A stretch of 64,000 nt of DNA from Roridomyces roridus (taxonomy: Eukaryota > Basidiomycota > Agaricomycetes > Agaricales > Mycenaceae), in the NCBI GenBank assembly GCA_029378245.1, contig JARKIF010000017.1, forward strand, positions 1,054,001 to 1,118,000. The letters run 5' to 3'. Below are positions 1 through 12,055 of the stretch, in pieces (within the stretch, counting starts at the first letter, position 1; every line of letters starts with the position of its first letter). Below the pieces are notes generated by a model. That model was not told the origin of the DNA and searched no databases. It saw only the letters and a program-made list of their open reading frames with translations. The translations under genes were made by a program, and so were the position numbers.

Positions 1-369
1 TCCGAGCAACCTCACGGAGGACGATGATGGGGACAGAGAATAGGGCTGACTTTCCGCCTCCGGTATGCATACAGCAAATGAAATCCTCTCCTTCCAGCAC
101 GCGCGTAACGAGTTGTAACTGAGCTGGATACAGGCCATTCGGCCATTGAGGTATGAGCTTCCGGACGATTTGAGTGATGGTGTCTTGGCCCTGAGGGTCG
201 CGCCACCGACAGCCGGCGGGCATGGGGCGGCAGGGCGACGTGGAAGACGCGGGCAGGAAGGAAAGAGGGCGCGGGGTGTATTGACAGGATGTGGGAATCA
301 AATTGAAAGTCCGCACTTTACGGCATCACGAGGCGGCCTATCAATGCCTCGCGATCAGCTAAACACTAA

Positions 370-660
370 ATCTCTCCGGAGTCCGATAGTACGATAAGTA
401 CTGTCGATATCCATGTCGGTCAGCGCTTGTATCGCCTCGGCCTAATTGTCTCCATGTTTCCCCAGGACCCCGGCGGTAACGGCCCGACTGCTACTCTGGG
501 GCAATGGGGTATGCGGATTAACCCGCGGGTTTGACCCGGGTAAGTAACCCGTGCGGGTTGGCAGTGTGTTGTAAGCGGCAAGAGTGATGCCGTATCAATG
601 ACGTGTCGGATCGTCACGAGTGTGACGTTGCTGCTTGGCTACCACCACCATCCCTGGGCT
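370..660. repeat. Dispersed GC-rich repeat R1, copy 1
   Basis: The block shares long near-identical stretches with 41090-41640 and, for its first part, with 57040-57180. Shared landmarks are a segment starting CTCCATGTTTCCCCA, a motif AACCCGCGGGTTTGACCC followed by AAGTAACCCGTGCGG, and a tail AAGCGGCAAGAGTGATGCCG. Relative to copy 2 it lacks about 125 bp after TTGGCAGTGTG. No coding potential is seen; it looks like a non-autonomous element or the edge of a segmental duplication. Termini are not resolved. Confidence 0.6.
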
Positions 661-766
661 TCCGCAATGCGGGCAGCGCACGGCGATCATTAATGGGCTG
701 TTTATTGTACATTATTTGTCGCTTCCTGTCTTCTGCCACATCGACGCCTGCAGGCTCACCAAGCAA

Positions 767-1440
767 ATGTCTAGCACACCCAGCAAGCCCATGGATAGTG
801 TTCTTCCCATCGATTTGGAGCAACAAATCTTCGAATTGGCTGCGTACACCGACCCTCTGTTGGTCCCGACTCTGATGCTCGTCGTGTGGCGTGTAAAGCA
901 ATGGTCAGCCTCGTGAATCTTTGACCGATCCCAATGCTGATGCCACTTGTATCCAGGGTCGAACCTCTTCGCTATCGGATTGTCATCTACGTGTGGCCCG
1001 ATCTTGCAGCAACAGGCCTGAACGGCCACAGATCGTATCCACTTCTGAAAGACCTGCATCCGAATCAATTCCAGGGCAGAGTCAATCGCATCCTCTCAAC
1101 ACATCTTAGCATATTGAAAACCTCCACGAGGCACCTGTGTCTCAACCAGACACCTCACAGAGACCTTCTACACGCTGCTTCCAGTGTCGAGGATCTCGGG
1201 CTCGTTCCGGATTTCTTCCACTCCTCGCTTCCAGAGTTGCTCGGTGCACTCACCCTGAAGCGTCTCCATTGCACTCCCGCGACTCTTTTCTGCGACCAAT
1301 GGCAAAAGGCGAGCAGAACCCACTTCGCACATCCACTATTTTCCAACATCACCCATCTGCAAATAGGATGGAAACCAGCGAAACCCAGCGAGCGAGTACG
1401 GCCTGACTCTTCCTGTGCAGATTGCGTTGCCGGCGCTTGA
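767..1440 (+). pseudogene. Truncated F-box/LRR-like family gene (copy a)
   Basis: Model: exons 767-903 and 957-1440, joined by an intron starting GTCAGC and ending CCAG. The product starts MSSTPSKPMDSVLPIDLEQQ and has the family's opening helix (LPxDLexxIFELAA, then LMLVxWRVKxW) and, after the intron, the EPLRYR strand. The intron falls in the same Trp codon as in the copies at 3.7, 45.9 and 59.5 kb. Homology continues to the HPLFSNITHL stretch near 1365, where the intact copies have about 100 further residues. Here the frame instead runs into antisense NoxR-like DNA and stops at 1440, giving about 206 aa against 288-297. I infer a truncation by rearrangement. A product is possible but probably not functional. 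Confidence 0.6.
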
Positions 1441-2388
1441 GGAGTTGGAGCCCGGAAAAGTCTGTGCTGAGATCGGCGGGGTCGGCGGTTGCGATGAGGG
1501 TCTGTCAATTTCCGTCAAGTGGATGCAAGATGTAATAGGGTGAAGGGCACATACCGCCTCGCCCATGAAATTCCGCGGTTTTATGCTGGTGAGTTTTTGT
1601 GGGGAGGGCCAGTAGAGGATTCCCGGGGCCTATGTAGCGCATAGTCAGCCCTATCCAGCACAAGTTTCAGGATGGCACGCCGCACGCACGATGCTAAAAG
1701 CCGTATACCCTTCCCCTCTACAACGAATCACATCCTCGATAACATCGTGGTCCTCTGGCATGGTGAGCATGCGGGCTTTTTCGAGGTATTCGATTCCCTT
1801 GTCCGTGCGGTCCATGCGGATGCGCGAGAGGCCGAGATTGAAGAGGACTTCAGAGGCGAAGACACGGAAGGGGAGGCCGAGAGGCTCATAGTTTCTGTAT
1901 ATCACGACGTTTGTTGAGCGGAGAGCGAAGGCTTGGAGTCGGAGGGACGAACATCTCCTCGTTGCCGCGTAAAGAACCCCACGCGCGTTTGAAATCTCGA
2001 GATGCAGGTCGGTAACGTTCCAGGAGAAAGTGAGACACGCCGCGTTGGAAGTATCTACATATGTCCGATTTAGCTCAGCGATCACGGGAGTGAATGAGAA
2101 GGACGACGCACGCTATCGTTAGGTAGGCGTCCCTGGTCGTTGCGTCCGTGAAACATCGCAAGGCTTTCTCGTGCTCGCCCAGCGCAGCGTGTAGCAGCCC
2201 CATATTCGTCGAAATCATCGCGGACCGTTCGAGTTTCTAGCTCCAGCCCAAGATTAGTCCAGCGCCCATTTCGGAGTGAAGGAAGAACGCGGACGCACAC
2301 GGAACAGATTCAACACCCCCTTGTAGTTGCCGTCGTTGTGTGCCATTTGGGCCCCCGCCCAGATATCGAGTTCGTGTCGAAGGGTCAT
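1349..2388 (-). pseudogene. NoxR / p67phox-like NADPH oxidase regulator, C-terminally truncated
   Basis: Six exons can be joined with canonical introns: 2388-2299, 2236-2112, 2054-1953, 1894-1690, 1629-1555 and 1501-1349. The protein starts MTLRHELDIWAGAQ and carries the N-terminal TPR region of NoxR: STNMGLLHAALGEHEKAL, then AYFQRGVSHFLLERY, then the diagnostic INYEPLGLPFRVFASEVLFN and later GEGYTAFS and APGILYWPS. NoxR/p67phox activates fungal NADPH oxidase together with Rac. Family members continue to a PB1 or SH3-type C-terminus; here the frame ends at 1349 where DNA becomes the antisense of the truncated F-box-like gene. The exons retain open frames and good splice sites, so the break is probably recent. 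It may be transcribed but lacks the partner-binding end. Family identity is well supported; functional state is inference. Confidence 0.75.
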
Positions 2389-2670
2389 GGCGGGTGGGTG
2401 GGTGCTGCGCAGCGCGTTCCGGGAAAAGAAGGTCTTGATATGAGGTGGTCCGTGCGCGTCGGCTGGACGACGTGATCTGTGGGATTTATGTGGTTAGATT
2501 AGATTAGATTGAATGGAGGTTGAAGCCAACTAAGTATGAGACTTCACTCATTGAAAGCGCCTTCATCCCGTGCCCGCAATACTTCAGTGCTTTCCCCATA
2601 ATCTTTCTTCTCGTCCGCATTCCATGCACTCCCATACCTCAAGTTCCCAGCCCGAGAGTTCAGGGACAAG

Positions 2671-2833
2671 TCAAGCCATAGCCAGCGCCTGAGGATTGGG
2701 ACGCGATGACACAGTCACAGCTGCCTGAAGAGCCGAGCCGAAATACACGCCCACCAAGTTGACAGCCGCACCACGTTCGAGAAGGAGGGACAACATTTCG
2801 ATAGTTCCGATGCTACAGGCCATCCGGAAGATA
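2671..2833 (-). pseudogene. Ankyrin-repeat remnant
   Basis: The minus strand reads IGTIEMLSLLLERGAAVNLV and continues VYFGSALQAAV, a recognisable single ankyrin repeat (TxxxLLxxGAxVN, then SALQAAV). There is no gene-like start or continuation. The same remnant lies just 3' of the paralogous F-box-like gene at 60390-60528, so it was carried along in the inverted duplication. Confidence 0.55.
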
Positions 2834-2863
2834 AATAAATACCAATGGACCACAAGCTTCACA

Positions 2864-3830
2864 TCACGGAAGACTCGCACTCTCATCCTGCTCTATGCGA
2901 TATTGCAAACCTGAAAAGAGCTGCAGTCAGTCATAGCCACAGAGATAGATCACAAACAACATACGATCAACCTCCCCCGTTCTACGCATATCAATGAACC
3001 GTTCCGCCCTCGCCCAGAAATCCCGTCCAGTGAATGCACCAATATGCCAGTCCTTGACATATTCAGCACAGACCATCCACACGAACCGCACCTCCTCCAC
3101 AAGGACAGGCGGAACAGCTGATTCGACGCGCTTGCCTGTTACGACCAGTGCGAGGACACGGAGTGCGCGGCATGCGCGCAGTAGGTCTGGGAGTATGGAT
3201 ATGAATTGCTCGCTATTGAACGCGAGATGGCTGAGATGCGGGAGGGAGGCGAGCCCGGACCACACGGCCCAGTCGATATTCCGTGGTCTGTCAAAGATCT
3301 CTAGATGTGTGATATGGGAAAACACCCGATGAGTGAAGTCCAGGGGGATCGGAGGGCGAAAGAGACGCTCCAAATCCAAGTGCAGGCGTGTGAGGCGTCG
3401 GGGCTGAATTGTCAAGAGTTGCTTGAGCTCCGGGCCGCTTCCCCAGATGCTTTGGACGTTCGGACAATTTGAGAGGAGAGAGTGGGTTTCCGTGGCGTTG
3501 GGATTGACCAGGCACAAGTGACGCACGGTGTGGTGAAGTTGTGATGCCGGGGTCAGCAGCAGTTGGGAGATATCAGCTTGAGGATATCGGTGAGTGGAAT
3601 AATAACCGCCGTCGGTGGCCGAGGCGACGGCAACATGATAGCGCAGAGGCTCGATCCTGGACTTGAATGAGAGGCAAGTCGCATATATGTACGAGGACCT
3701 ACCATTCTTTCACCCGCCAAGCGACCAGCATAAGCTTCTGCATGGAGAACGGCGACGAGTAGGCCGCGAGCTCAAAGATGACTCGCTCCAAGTCGGGTGG
3801 AAAGAGTGGGTCGACCGCTGCCGCCGACAT
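2864..3830 (-). CDS. F-box/LRR-like family protein (copy b), intact
   Basis: Three exons: 3830-3703, 3656-2965 and 2910-2864, 288 aa, ending SLP. The start (MSAAAVDPLFPPDLERV) is the only ATG that fits the paralogues. The N-terminus is a divergent F-box-like helical segment (FPPDLERVIFELAA, then KLMLVAWRVKEW), followed by leucine-rich segments (LTRLHLDLERLFRP, FSHITHLEIFDRP, LPHLSHLAFNSEQF) and a C-terminal WMVCAEYVKDWHIGAF motif. Both introns match the positions in the copies at 45.8 and 59.4 kb; the last exon is 47 nt in all three. F-box/LRR proteins usually recruit substrates to SCF ubiquitin ligases, but the F-box here is too divergent for certainty, so the role is inferred. It is the closest relative of the copy at 59363-60354 and lies in the inverted duplication. 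Confidence 0.8.
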
Positions 3831-4249
3831 GGACGTTGAAGGATGAAAGATAGGCAACTCGTTGACAGCTTCTTGACTGCTTGCAGCCGCGGTACCGAGA
3901 GATGGTGGTCAGAAGCAAGTAGCGATTGATGAATCATGAGGGCACTGATCATCAAACAAGCATTCCCAGGCATTGCCGTTTAGCCGAGACTTGTCAGCAG
4001 ATATTACGATCTACTTTATCCCGGCTGTTTTCTGCGTTTCTTGACGTTGGATGGGGGCTCCCTGAGCCTCGTATTTTAACCCCAAATATCCTCGTCGAGA
4101 GGAGGTCATGAAATTGAATGAATGCTGAACTTCCGCGCGGCCGTTGATATGCGACCCACACTGCAATCGAACATTGCCATAGGGAGGGTAAAAATGTCAG
4201 ACGAAACAGGAGGGAAAAGATCTTACATACACCGTTCATTCGGAAGTCG

Positions 4250-4995
4250 AACTAAAGAGCCACCAATTTGCGCCGCGCACCAATCCACGATTGCTCTTCG
4301 TTGCTCTTTTCTGCCCCGCACATGTCAAACACTCTAGTCGCGCGTAGGATCGGCGTTAGGTTCCGGTACCTGTGTCTCCAGCCAATGCAGCAAACCCACA
4401 CCGCACAAAATCTGTCCTGGCGGATCGTGGAGGCGGGGAGTGCGTTTGAGAAAGAAACGGAAAAACCAAAATTTGACGAACCCACCTGGAGTCGAACCAG
4501 AGGGTACTCAGCAATCGTCAGAGCGGGATACGCAGTGCGGCGTTCATCATGCTTCGCGGAATGTTGCTTGGTGAGGTCGATCGTCTGCGAGAGTAGTGGT
4601 TCGAGTTGCTGAACAGGGAGATGCGGGCTCAGAGAGACGATCTGAGAAGGAAGGAGATGATGAGTGTCAGAAGCAAGGGGACGCGTGGCTGATCCGATCA
4701 CACGGATAAGCAGACCGGCAACCTACGGCACCACCGGGCCGCACAAACTGGCCGATCTAAGTAAGCAACATTCTTACTCGATAGCATTGACTCGCTCGTG
4801 CGCTCGGAGCGGACCGGTCACTCCAAGAGCTTGACAGACCGACATCGCGAAGAGTCGCTGACACCGCAGGTCGTGTTTCCGGATAATTCTGGCTTCCCGC
4901 GCCAAATATCAGCACCTGAAGTTCCTTCTCCCGTCTTGGCGGTGGTTTCAGCTCTGCGGGCGCGTTCTTTCATGTGAGTCCCTGGTACTCCCGAG
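4250..4995 (-). pseudogene. Unidentified coding remnant in the left duplication arm
   Basis: The minus strand shows fragments in different frames, including IVSLSPHLPVQQLEPLL and RTAYPALTIAEYPLVRLQ. Both recur in the right arm (57720-57780 and 58404-58460). I could not assemble one gene. The SLSPHL..QLEPLL stretch faintly recalls the region after the GQG motif in polyketide synthase starter-acyltransferase domains, but no catalytic motif is visible and I do not claim this. Confidence 0.3.
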
Positions 4996-5462
4996 CCCAC
5001 CGGATGCTATCAGTATTGGGTGGATAGATGACGGAGAGATTGGAAAGAGGAATCTAAGCTCCACAGTTGGTTGTATTGTATTGTGACAACGTATATTTAT
5101 ACTATTCGAAATTCGATCAGGCTTGTCGTTGGCCACGAAAGTCGAATGAGTGAGGGAAAGTAGTCAACAATGCTGAATGGGAGCAATCAAGCACCAAATC
5201 CGTTCAACAGATAAAATACGTGGGCTGTACAGTAACAGCGAAATACGGCGGGACAGGATACAGATAGCCAAATACGGCGAATGGCTAGGAACGCGGCAAA
5301 TCAATAAATCAGACGATGACGGCGGCAGATATTCAGTGGTCCTGATAGTCCAGTGACCGGAGGACGAGTAAGCAGAGTGACCCTGGGCAGCGGATTCACG
5401 ACCGAGCCAGGCGAACACAATAGACAGTGATAAATCAGACCACCTCTGGGACCTATATATCC

Positions 5463-5511
5463 CTTCTAACTAGAATGGACATATGCATGGTATGTCCATT
5501 CTAATTAGAAG
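5463..5511. repeat. 49-bp near-perfect palindrome
   Basis: Two 21-nt arms, CTTCTAACTAGAATGGACATA and its complement (one mismatch), flank a 7-nt loop TGCATGG. The region around it is AT-rich and non-coding. It may be a miniature hairpin element or a cruciform-forming site. No target duplication is obvious. Confidence 0.7.
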
Positions 5512-8500
5512 GTTTAGAGCGCTTTTCCCCTAGCTGCAAGAAAAGCCGGGAGAAAGGCTGCAATAAAGTTGCAATATCTACGTAGGGACTTACCAAGTAC
5601 AAGTAGGTAGATTGTGGTTGCAATAAAGATGTCCAAGTGATCCCTCATCATGATCTTACCCAAAAAGGAAGTCAATTTCTATGGACATTCTGCATACTTT
5701 GCAATAGTTTCCCCCCGGTTTTCAGCCCCACCTGCCATTCCCGGCTCTGCCATCGGGTCCCCATCCATGTCCACCGGCATCTCCTCGGCCTCCCCGACGC
5801 GGCGGACCCATCTGCATGGTCCTCCCCGCCCCGGGCCCTCGTTACCGGATATGCCAGTATCCCTGTATGCCCACCAGTGTCCTTCGCTTGCCTGCTCCCA
5901 TATGCGTGCCATACCTCCGCGTAAAGCAAGTAACAACAGGTGTATCTCGCATGTGAGAGCAAGATGGCGGCGAAGGATGGAGCGCAGGATAGCGGGCGCT
6001 GGGGAGGATGATGGATGTGGTGGTGGTGCTAGTGGACAGTCGTCGTGGTCGTCGTCCTGGCTGTCACCGCTCCTGTCGATCTGTGCAGAAGTCGGCATTC
6101 ATCCGCAATATGCACTGTGTGGGAGGCCTGGAAAGAGCCAAACGTCGGGGGAGGATGGGGAGCGCGAGACCGGATGATGCACAGATATGGGCAAATATAG
6201 GGAGTACACGCCAGACATGGATATGGACGACAAGGGCGTGATTTCCGTCATGCCGGGGATGAGAAATCGACTCGGTGGAGTGCAGGGAGTAAATGGGGAG
6301 GGAGCGATGCTGCGGAGAATGCACACCGCGAGCGAAATGGAGGCGTCGGACGATCATGTCAATGCGGGCAATGAGGAGGATCATCTGCAAGTTGTGAGTC
6401 TTGGATGGATACCAAGAATTCAGCGTAGACGCCAACGCGGGTTGGGAGTTCCAGGGGCGGATCTCTTCCCGACGGTTTACAGCTCGGCCGAATGAGGGGG
6501 AAGGATAAATGCTTACCGCATAGTACACCATGGATTCCCCAGCACACAAGGTACACAAGTTCGGGACCGATGCAGGACGGAACGCATGGGGAGAGAGCGC
6601 GGTTTGGGAGGAGTAGGAGTGACGTGCAGTAGCAAAACACCGGGCGGGAGAGGGTGATATCCTGCCACGTAGCAGTGCCGTTGGCATCGCGACAATGTGA
6701 GCAGGAGCCGCTGGAGGTCTTACAGGGAGCAGAAGCAATTCTTGAGACTTCATGAACAAGACAGGTCAATATTGAGAGGGAGGCGACGCACCACTCTGCG
6801 AAGCCACGGAATACCCCTCGGAACGATATCAATCGTGCCAGGCGGCCACAAGTGAAGGCCAACCCGCCAGAGTTTGGTTCATATTGAGAAGCGGCGGTGT
6901 TGGCTCGGGGAGGTCGTCTGAGAAAGGGGATGAGGAGAGGACTCTGAGGAGATGGATGTCGGAGAGAGAGAGCGTTGGGCGATCACATGACAAATCAACA
7001 ACAATCAACTGCCCAAACTCGCGTCGAAAAACAACGGTTCAACGCCCTGAGCACCAGCGACTCCCCTATACATCCATGTAGAGCTATCCACTGGATCCCT
7101 GTCTCCATATAATAGCAGCATCTGCCTCAAATCTGCCTTCAAAATCTCCTAGGAAGCCGATTCCGTGCTCGAGGGCGATTTAGTGTGCGCATTCGACCAA
7201 CCTCGGGCCTTCCTTTCAGTCCAGGTCGTTAATACACTTCATTAAATAAATTTCTAGCAGATGACGATTCGCTGGAGGTTGTGCTGGGCAAAATTGCCTG
7301 CAATCCAGACTACGACCCAAATGTCCTCCTGGGTAAACCTACTCGGGAGGCATTCTACAATCTCATTTGCCCAGAGTGTTTGGATTAGTTCTCTATCGTC
7401 TCATCATTCATGCAAATTCTCGACCCGACACGACGACTTCATGTGGTACAAAACTGCATATGATCTCCGAAAACAAACAGTTTGAGGAGAATGAATACGA
7501 CTCTTCAGGGCTCCGGTCTTGCACGGAATACCTTCTGTGCACTCCTGGTACCCAGAATTGAGTCAGACTTTCGTTGATGTGCGAGTTTTGAGTCCGCCAT
7601 GGAGGAAAAGAAATGGCGTCACTGACCTACCACGAATGATGGGAGGCATTTGATTTTTTTCTTTGGAGTTGGAACGGGATTCTCCAGGAACCAAAGACAT
7701 AGAGGATGTCTAGAAGCCTTGAATACCTGTTTTGAATTATTTCAGATTTCTTGGACCTGAGGAAGTGAGCAAGTGTACCATTGGGCTCGTTATGAAGCCC
7801 GAATGCATATACAAACATGTACGCCTCAGACCCTGAATCTTGCACTTCAACCCAAATACTACTTATTCTGCTTCAAACTCTTTGGATATCGTAAATAGAT
7901 GTCCCCAGCAGCCCTCAGAAAAGTTCAGGAGCCCGGGTTCAGTGTTGCCCATCGCAAATTCACCATCTTTGGGTGCTGCTCAATATGCCCGGTGAGTCCA
8001 AGCGACAAGTCGTCTCGTCGAATTGAGCTTTCATTGGTCGTTCTCATCGATTCAAAGAGGTGGATAATCGAATTGCATAACCTACATATGCAAAACATCG
8101 CTAGAGATGAACGACACCCTCAAATCCCACAACCACTCTGCCCTCTCCTCTCAGCAACGGCCCAACCTCCACCAGCGGATATGAATGTGGTGAATCCGCC
8201 AACACAAACAGCCTCACATTACCCGCACCCCTCTGAACTGTACCCTCCGCACCCTCCTCAAACCTGCGCATCCCGTGCTCTTTCTCAGCACTGTAATTCG
8301 GGGTCTGTATTCGGACTAGACAACGCCGCACCCATACCCGCCGGACCCTACCCCAATACCCCTTTCAGACCCGTGCTCTTGCTTAACGTCGTCGATGACA
8401 TCAACCGAGTTCGTCCCACCGCACCGTCCAAGGGAAATCCCACCTCGAGGGAAATTCAATAGCAGACGCACATGCAATGGGCTCTTCTGGTCCACAGTAA

Positions 8501-10628
8501 TAAAAAGAGTGTTGCGTGTTGCATAGCGGCGGTACAGATCCGGCCAAGACCAAGTTCACGGGAACCAAGGCTCGGCGGGGTGTGTGGGATACAGAGGGCG
8601 ATGGAGGCGGATATGCAGCAGTCTCCTATTCGTCCGAGGGCGATGGGGTTCCACACAGAGCGACAGAGACGGTGATGTTACCATCGGACCCAAGGGAGTG
8701 CGGCTTTGGTGGTGCCGACGGATGATGGGGACAGGGCAGGTGTAAACCAACAATGTATTCAAGGCGATGGAGCGTCAAAGCTCACTTGGTCATACTTGGA
8801 AAGTGCATCCCCCGCCTAGTTGATGGCTTCCAGTCACAGAGAGAATGAGAACGTGCTCGTTAAAAGCTATTAAGCTATGAGTATATATGGGATTGAGGAG
8901 ACGGAGATTCGGGAAAGGACTGTTGGTGGCAGAATGGATGAAATTCAGGGAAGTAGAGCTCTCAAAGCGAGGGTAGAAAAAAAAAAACAGCAGGACAAAT
9001 GAGAGTGGAAATTCGACGCCCCGAATGTGCTCGCTGGCTAAACAGGACGCCGAGAGAATGAGTTGAGAGTACTGTCGGCTAGCGAGAGCAAGAGATCTGA
9101 AGCTAAGTAATCCAGAGCCTTAGCGTGAGTACTGGTTCGCGTTCGTTGGATGGTAGAGTTGGGAGTGGGAGAAAGCAAGGCGAGCAAGGGTACGGCAATC
9201 GGTCCGGCATGCGAACTGCATCCGAAATGGCGCCATTTCTCGCTTTTCTTTTTTTGGAGCCTGATTCGAGGTCTGCTGTCCCGTCGGTCTGTGTGGCTAC
9301 TCGTTGCCTCCGCCCGTGCCCACCCGCAATCCTCTGCGATCCCGCTTGCTATCTCATAGCATCTCATTATGGGACCGACAACACCAAAGCCCCAGCCAGG
9401 CGCTCATGCACCGAAGCGATACCCGCCTATCTCTAATCGAAAGTAGCACCCTCGCACCCTCTGAGTCTTTGACTCCGCCTCGACTTGTGTGGCGTGTTCA
9501 CGGTTTGCTCTTGGAAGGCCAAACACTGGAGGTGGGATGTGTTTCACTCGCGGGCTAGTGCTCCGGAATCTCGCACTACGAGGTGTGCTGTCTTTCCCTC
9601 CTTCCTCCTTCTCCCCTTCCCACCCGCCCTACCATCTACCTTCTTGTGCGCTTTTTCTCATTCCACCGCTCTCCACCATTCGCCGCGTCACCGTGTATGT
9701 TCCGCCCGTGTGGTGTCCGATCCCATACGCTGGACCTTCGAATTCCTTTGACAGTGCGGCTGTCCTCGACAACCCTGCTCGGTGCACCGGGTCAAGACTA
9801 TACACTCGAGTGAACGCTCGCCGCAAGGTCTTTCGCGGGGGGGTTTCGACAAGAATAAGGTGGTGATGGATGCGATCCAACTACCGGGCTGCTCTCCCGC
9901 TCCTGCGTGCGGCTTCCCCTTGATGGGCCAGTTCCGCATTACTCGTGTCGGCGGCATCTTCCTTTCCCAATAAGGACATGTCCTCTGCATACAACTGCTG
10001 TCTTCTGTTCTGCATAGAAATGCAATCTAGTGTTTGGATAGCCAAAAAAAAAAGTATCCCTGTGGCGTGAATCGAACGGAATTGAATGGGATGAGATTAA
10101 TAAGTGAAGTATTGCAAGTATATGGCACATATACTGTAAAAAAATTATTGGGACTCATTTGGATGGCATGTGCATATGGTAACCCGGGTTTTGAGCACAA
10201 CTCCAGGTTGGTCGACGTTTGGAGTACAACATTTCTTACGGTTTCAACTTGGTTCCAACAACTCCCCGGATTTCAACCTCCAAGGTGTGGTGTAGTGCCG
10301 TTGCTATGAATGCCGATTGATTGAGTTTCGGCAGATGTGATGGTGCAGAGGTTCAGTTCAAAAGATAAATGGCAGATCAAAATATTCAGTTGGCTTGCAC
10401 TGCCAGATTTGATGCTCTGCCATGTATGAATTTTCTTAAAAGACTCAGGGAAGCATCCATCATATCAACTTCCAAAGTGGTTGGGCATTAGGCGCGAGAC
10501 AGAGAAAGTAAGTATTCCAACAAGTTCGGAATACTTAGCCTATCAGTAGTGCATCACTGCCAACATTATCGGCATATCGGCGGAATCACGAAGACTCTTT
10601 TTGAAAAGGAGTGAATACCCTGCAGATG
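5512..10628. other. Gene-poor stretch, no supported gene
   Basis: No reading frame here shows a recognisable domain or a convincing exon chain. A short frame at about 7251-7389 (ILADDDSLEVVLGK, ending CPECLD) is open but isolated. An A-run lies at 8979-8989. On the minus strand at 10077-10069 a GTTCGATTC motif is followed by a T10 run at 10053-10044, resembling the Pol III-like units described at 18.8-20.4 kb. Confidence 0.5.
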
Positions 10629-10793
10629 TTATCCAAGATGCGACCCCCCAAGATGGGATCCAAAGACAGCGGGCGCCGCGGCTGCCACCGGACTGGGCCC
10701 GGTGACATTCCCGAAGAGAGAGTTGCTGACGTTCTCGACGACGGAGGTGGTGCTCGCCAGGAGGCCGAGCAGGACGGCGGTGGTGTTGACCAT
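10629..10793 (-). CDS. Possible 54-aa alanine-rich small ORF
   Basis: The ATG at 10793 sits in a good context (gcgaccATGGTC) and opens a 54-aa frame starting MVNTTAVLLGLLASTTSVVE and ending GGSHLG. A palindromic TATA-like site (CTCTTATAAGAG, 10834-10845) lies about 45 bp upstream. The first 20 residues are moderately hydrophobic. No family is recognised. It could instead be the last exon of a longer gene, since the frame is open upstream to an AG at 10806. Low confidence. Confidence 0.3.
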   Translation of the reverse strand: MVNTTAVLLGLLASTTSVVENVSNSLFGNVTGPSPVAAAAPAVFGSHLGGSHLG

Positions 10794-10849
10794 GGTCGCA
10801 GCGAATGCGCCTATTTCGTGAGTGTATTACTTCCTCTTATAAGAGGCAG

Positions 10850-12050
10850 GGCCGATTGTGCGCCGAGCCACGTGCGTGCTTGCACATGGAGCGCAGGCAG
10901 CGCAGCGGCAGCTCGGGGCGTACCCTGAGAAGAAATACAGGTTTACTCCAATGAGATTGAAACGTACCTTCAATTTGGGGTAAAGCGAGAGAGAAATCGA
11001 GCGGAATCAGAAGCGAATCGTAAATTGGGCGACCCCGATGATAGGAACGAGAAAGAAGTCTTGCGCGAGTGGGGAAGATTGCCCAGTGTAGAAGGAGGAT
11101 CGAGTCACCAGACCCAGAGGAAGACTTTGTTACACCCTTATCCATCACCCAAGATCGCTGGATGTCGCTGTCAAGGAAGGAATGGTGTGTCGGAATGGAC
11201 TATTGATACATTTCGAGGGAAAAGGAGGTCGCCCAAAGCAGCGGTCCATCATGGATGTGCCTCCTGAGGATACGGGAGCCCGACAGACGGCGTTGGCGGC
11301 TCACGGAGATTCCTGGCGAGAGCCTGACAGTGGGAACGATGTTAAGCGATCCAGTGTTCAGACCAAGAACTTGAAGAAGCCGTCAGTAGGGGATTCCCAG
11401 GTGTGGTCATTGGTCAAGTCGTGGTGGGAAGCAAGATGGATTTGATAAGCGAGGCCCTGATCCACATCACGCGGAATTGATCGGTAATCCGGTGTTGAAT
11501 ACGATGCGGAGACACGAGTGATACTACATTTTCTGCAAAGAGAGATCCGCCTGCGTGGGGAAGCATTCGTTTCTTCCCAGGGTCCGAGAAATCGGTGATT
11601 TTGTACGAGGGGCAAAAGCCGAGGAGGTGGGTTCTCAAATCCGCCCTGAGCGTGTCTGAATGTGGGCAAGACTTATTTCGCGACGCTAATCTTTCGTCGG
11701 CAGCAGTGTTTGAGCCTCACACTGGCTGCAAATCTTCGGCGCGTTCAATTTTTGCGAGGATTGTACATGATGGCAATGACCACGACGTGACGACGATCCT
11801 CATTACGAATATCAGGACCTACATCGAGCCTCCCTCATTCTGCGAGTTTATCTTCAGGCACTTTGGGTGCGTGCCCAATATTATACGCTCCTTAGTTGCA
11901 TATCTAGCTGATATTTTCTTCCAGTCATCAGATATCGAAGTGGGCGACGAGATTCTGCAGGCTTAATTTAAGTGTATGAATCTGTCGAGGAGTTGTCGGT
12001 GAAATCGGGACGCCGCAGTCATGCCAGTAAATGTCCCGCCACATAAATGG
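10850..12050. other. No supported gene
   Basis: A plus-strand frame at 11595-11966 (123 aa, starting MILYEGQKPRRWVLKSALSV) is open but matches no family I recognise and lacks a clear promoter. Nothing else stands out. Confidence 0.4.
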
Positions 12051-12055
12051 ATCAA

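Larger units (their letters stand above)
2671..5130 (-). repeat. Left arm of an inverted segmental duplication
   Basis: Read on the minus strand, this segment is collinear with 57240-60528 on the plus strand: a leader near 5050, a block near 4990-4840 with ACCGCCAAGACGGGAGAAGG, a block near 4710-4610 (GATCGGATCAGCCACGCGTC), the AYPALTIAE-coding block near 4500, the F-box-like gene and the ankyrin remnant. Sequence identity is high by eye. The two arms face each other about 52 kb apart. The left arm is shorter and lacks the insertions present in the right arm. Confidence 0.85.

Noticed and set aside
12..360. ORFs at the left edge
   Set aside because: Short, motif-free and overlapping; nothing to support a gene in 1-369.
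4480..4510. Minus-strand CTGGTTCGACTCCAGG resembling a tRNA T arm
   Set aside because: It is part of the AYPALTIAE..PLVRLQ coding remnant, its duplicate at 58.45 kb lacks the symmetry, and there is no T-run or A box.
4250..4995. Possible polyketide synthase starter-acyltransferase fragment
   Set aside because: Only a short SLSPHL..QLEPLL resemblance; no GQG or catalytic motif, and frames are broken.
5672..6862. Several long overlapping frames on both strands
   Set aside because: No motif, no consistent exon chain, and composition (Pro/Ser/Gly) typical of GC-rich non-coding DNA.
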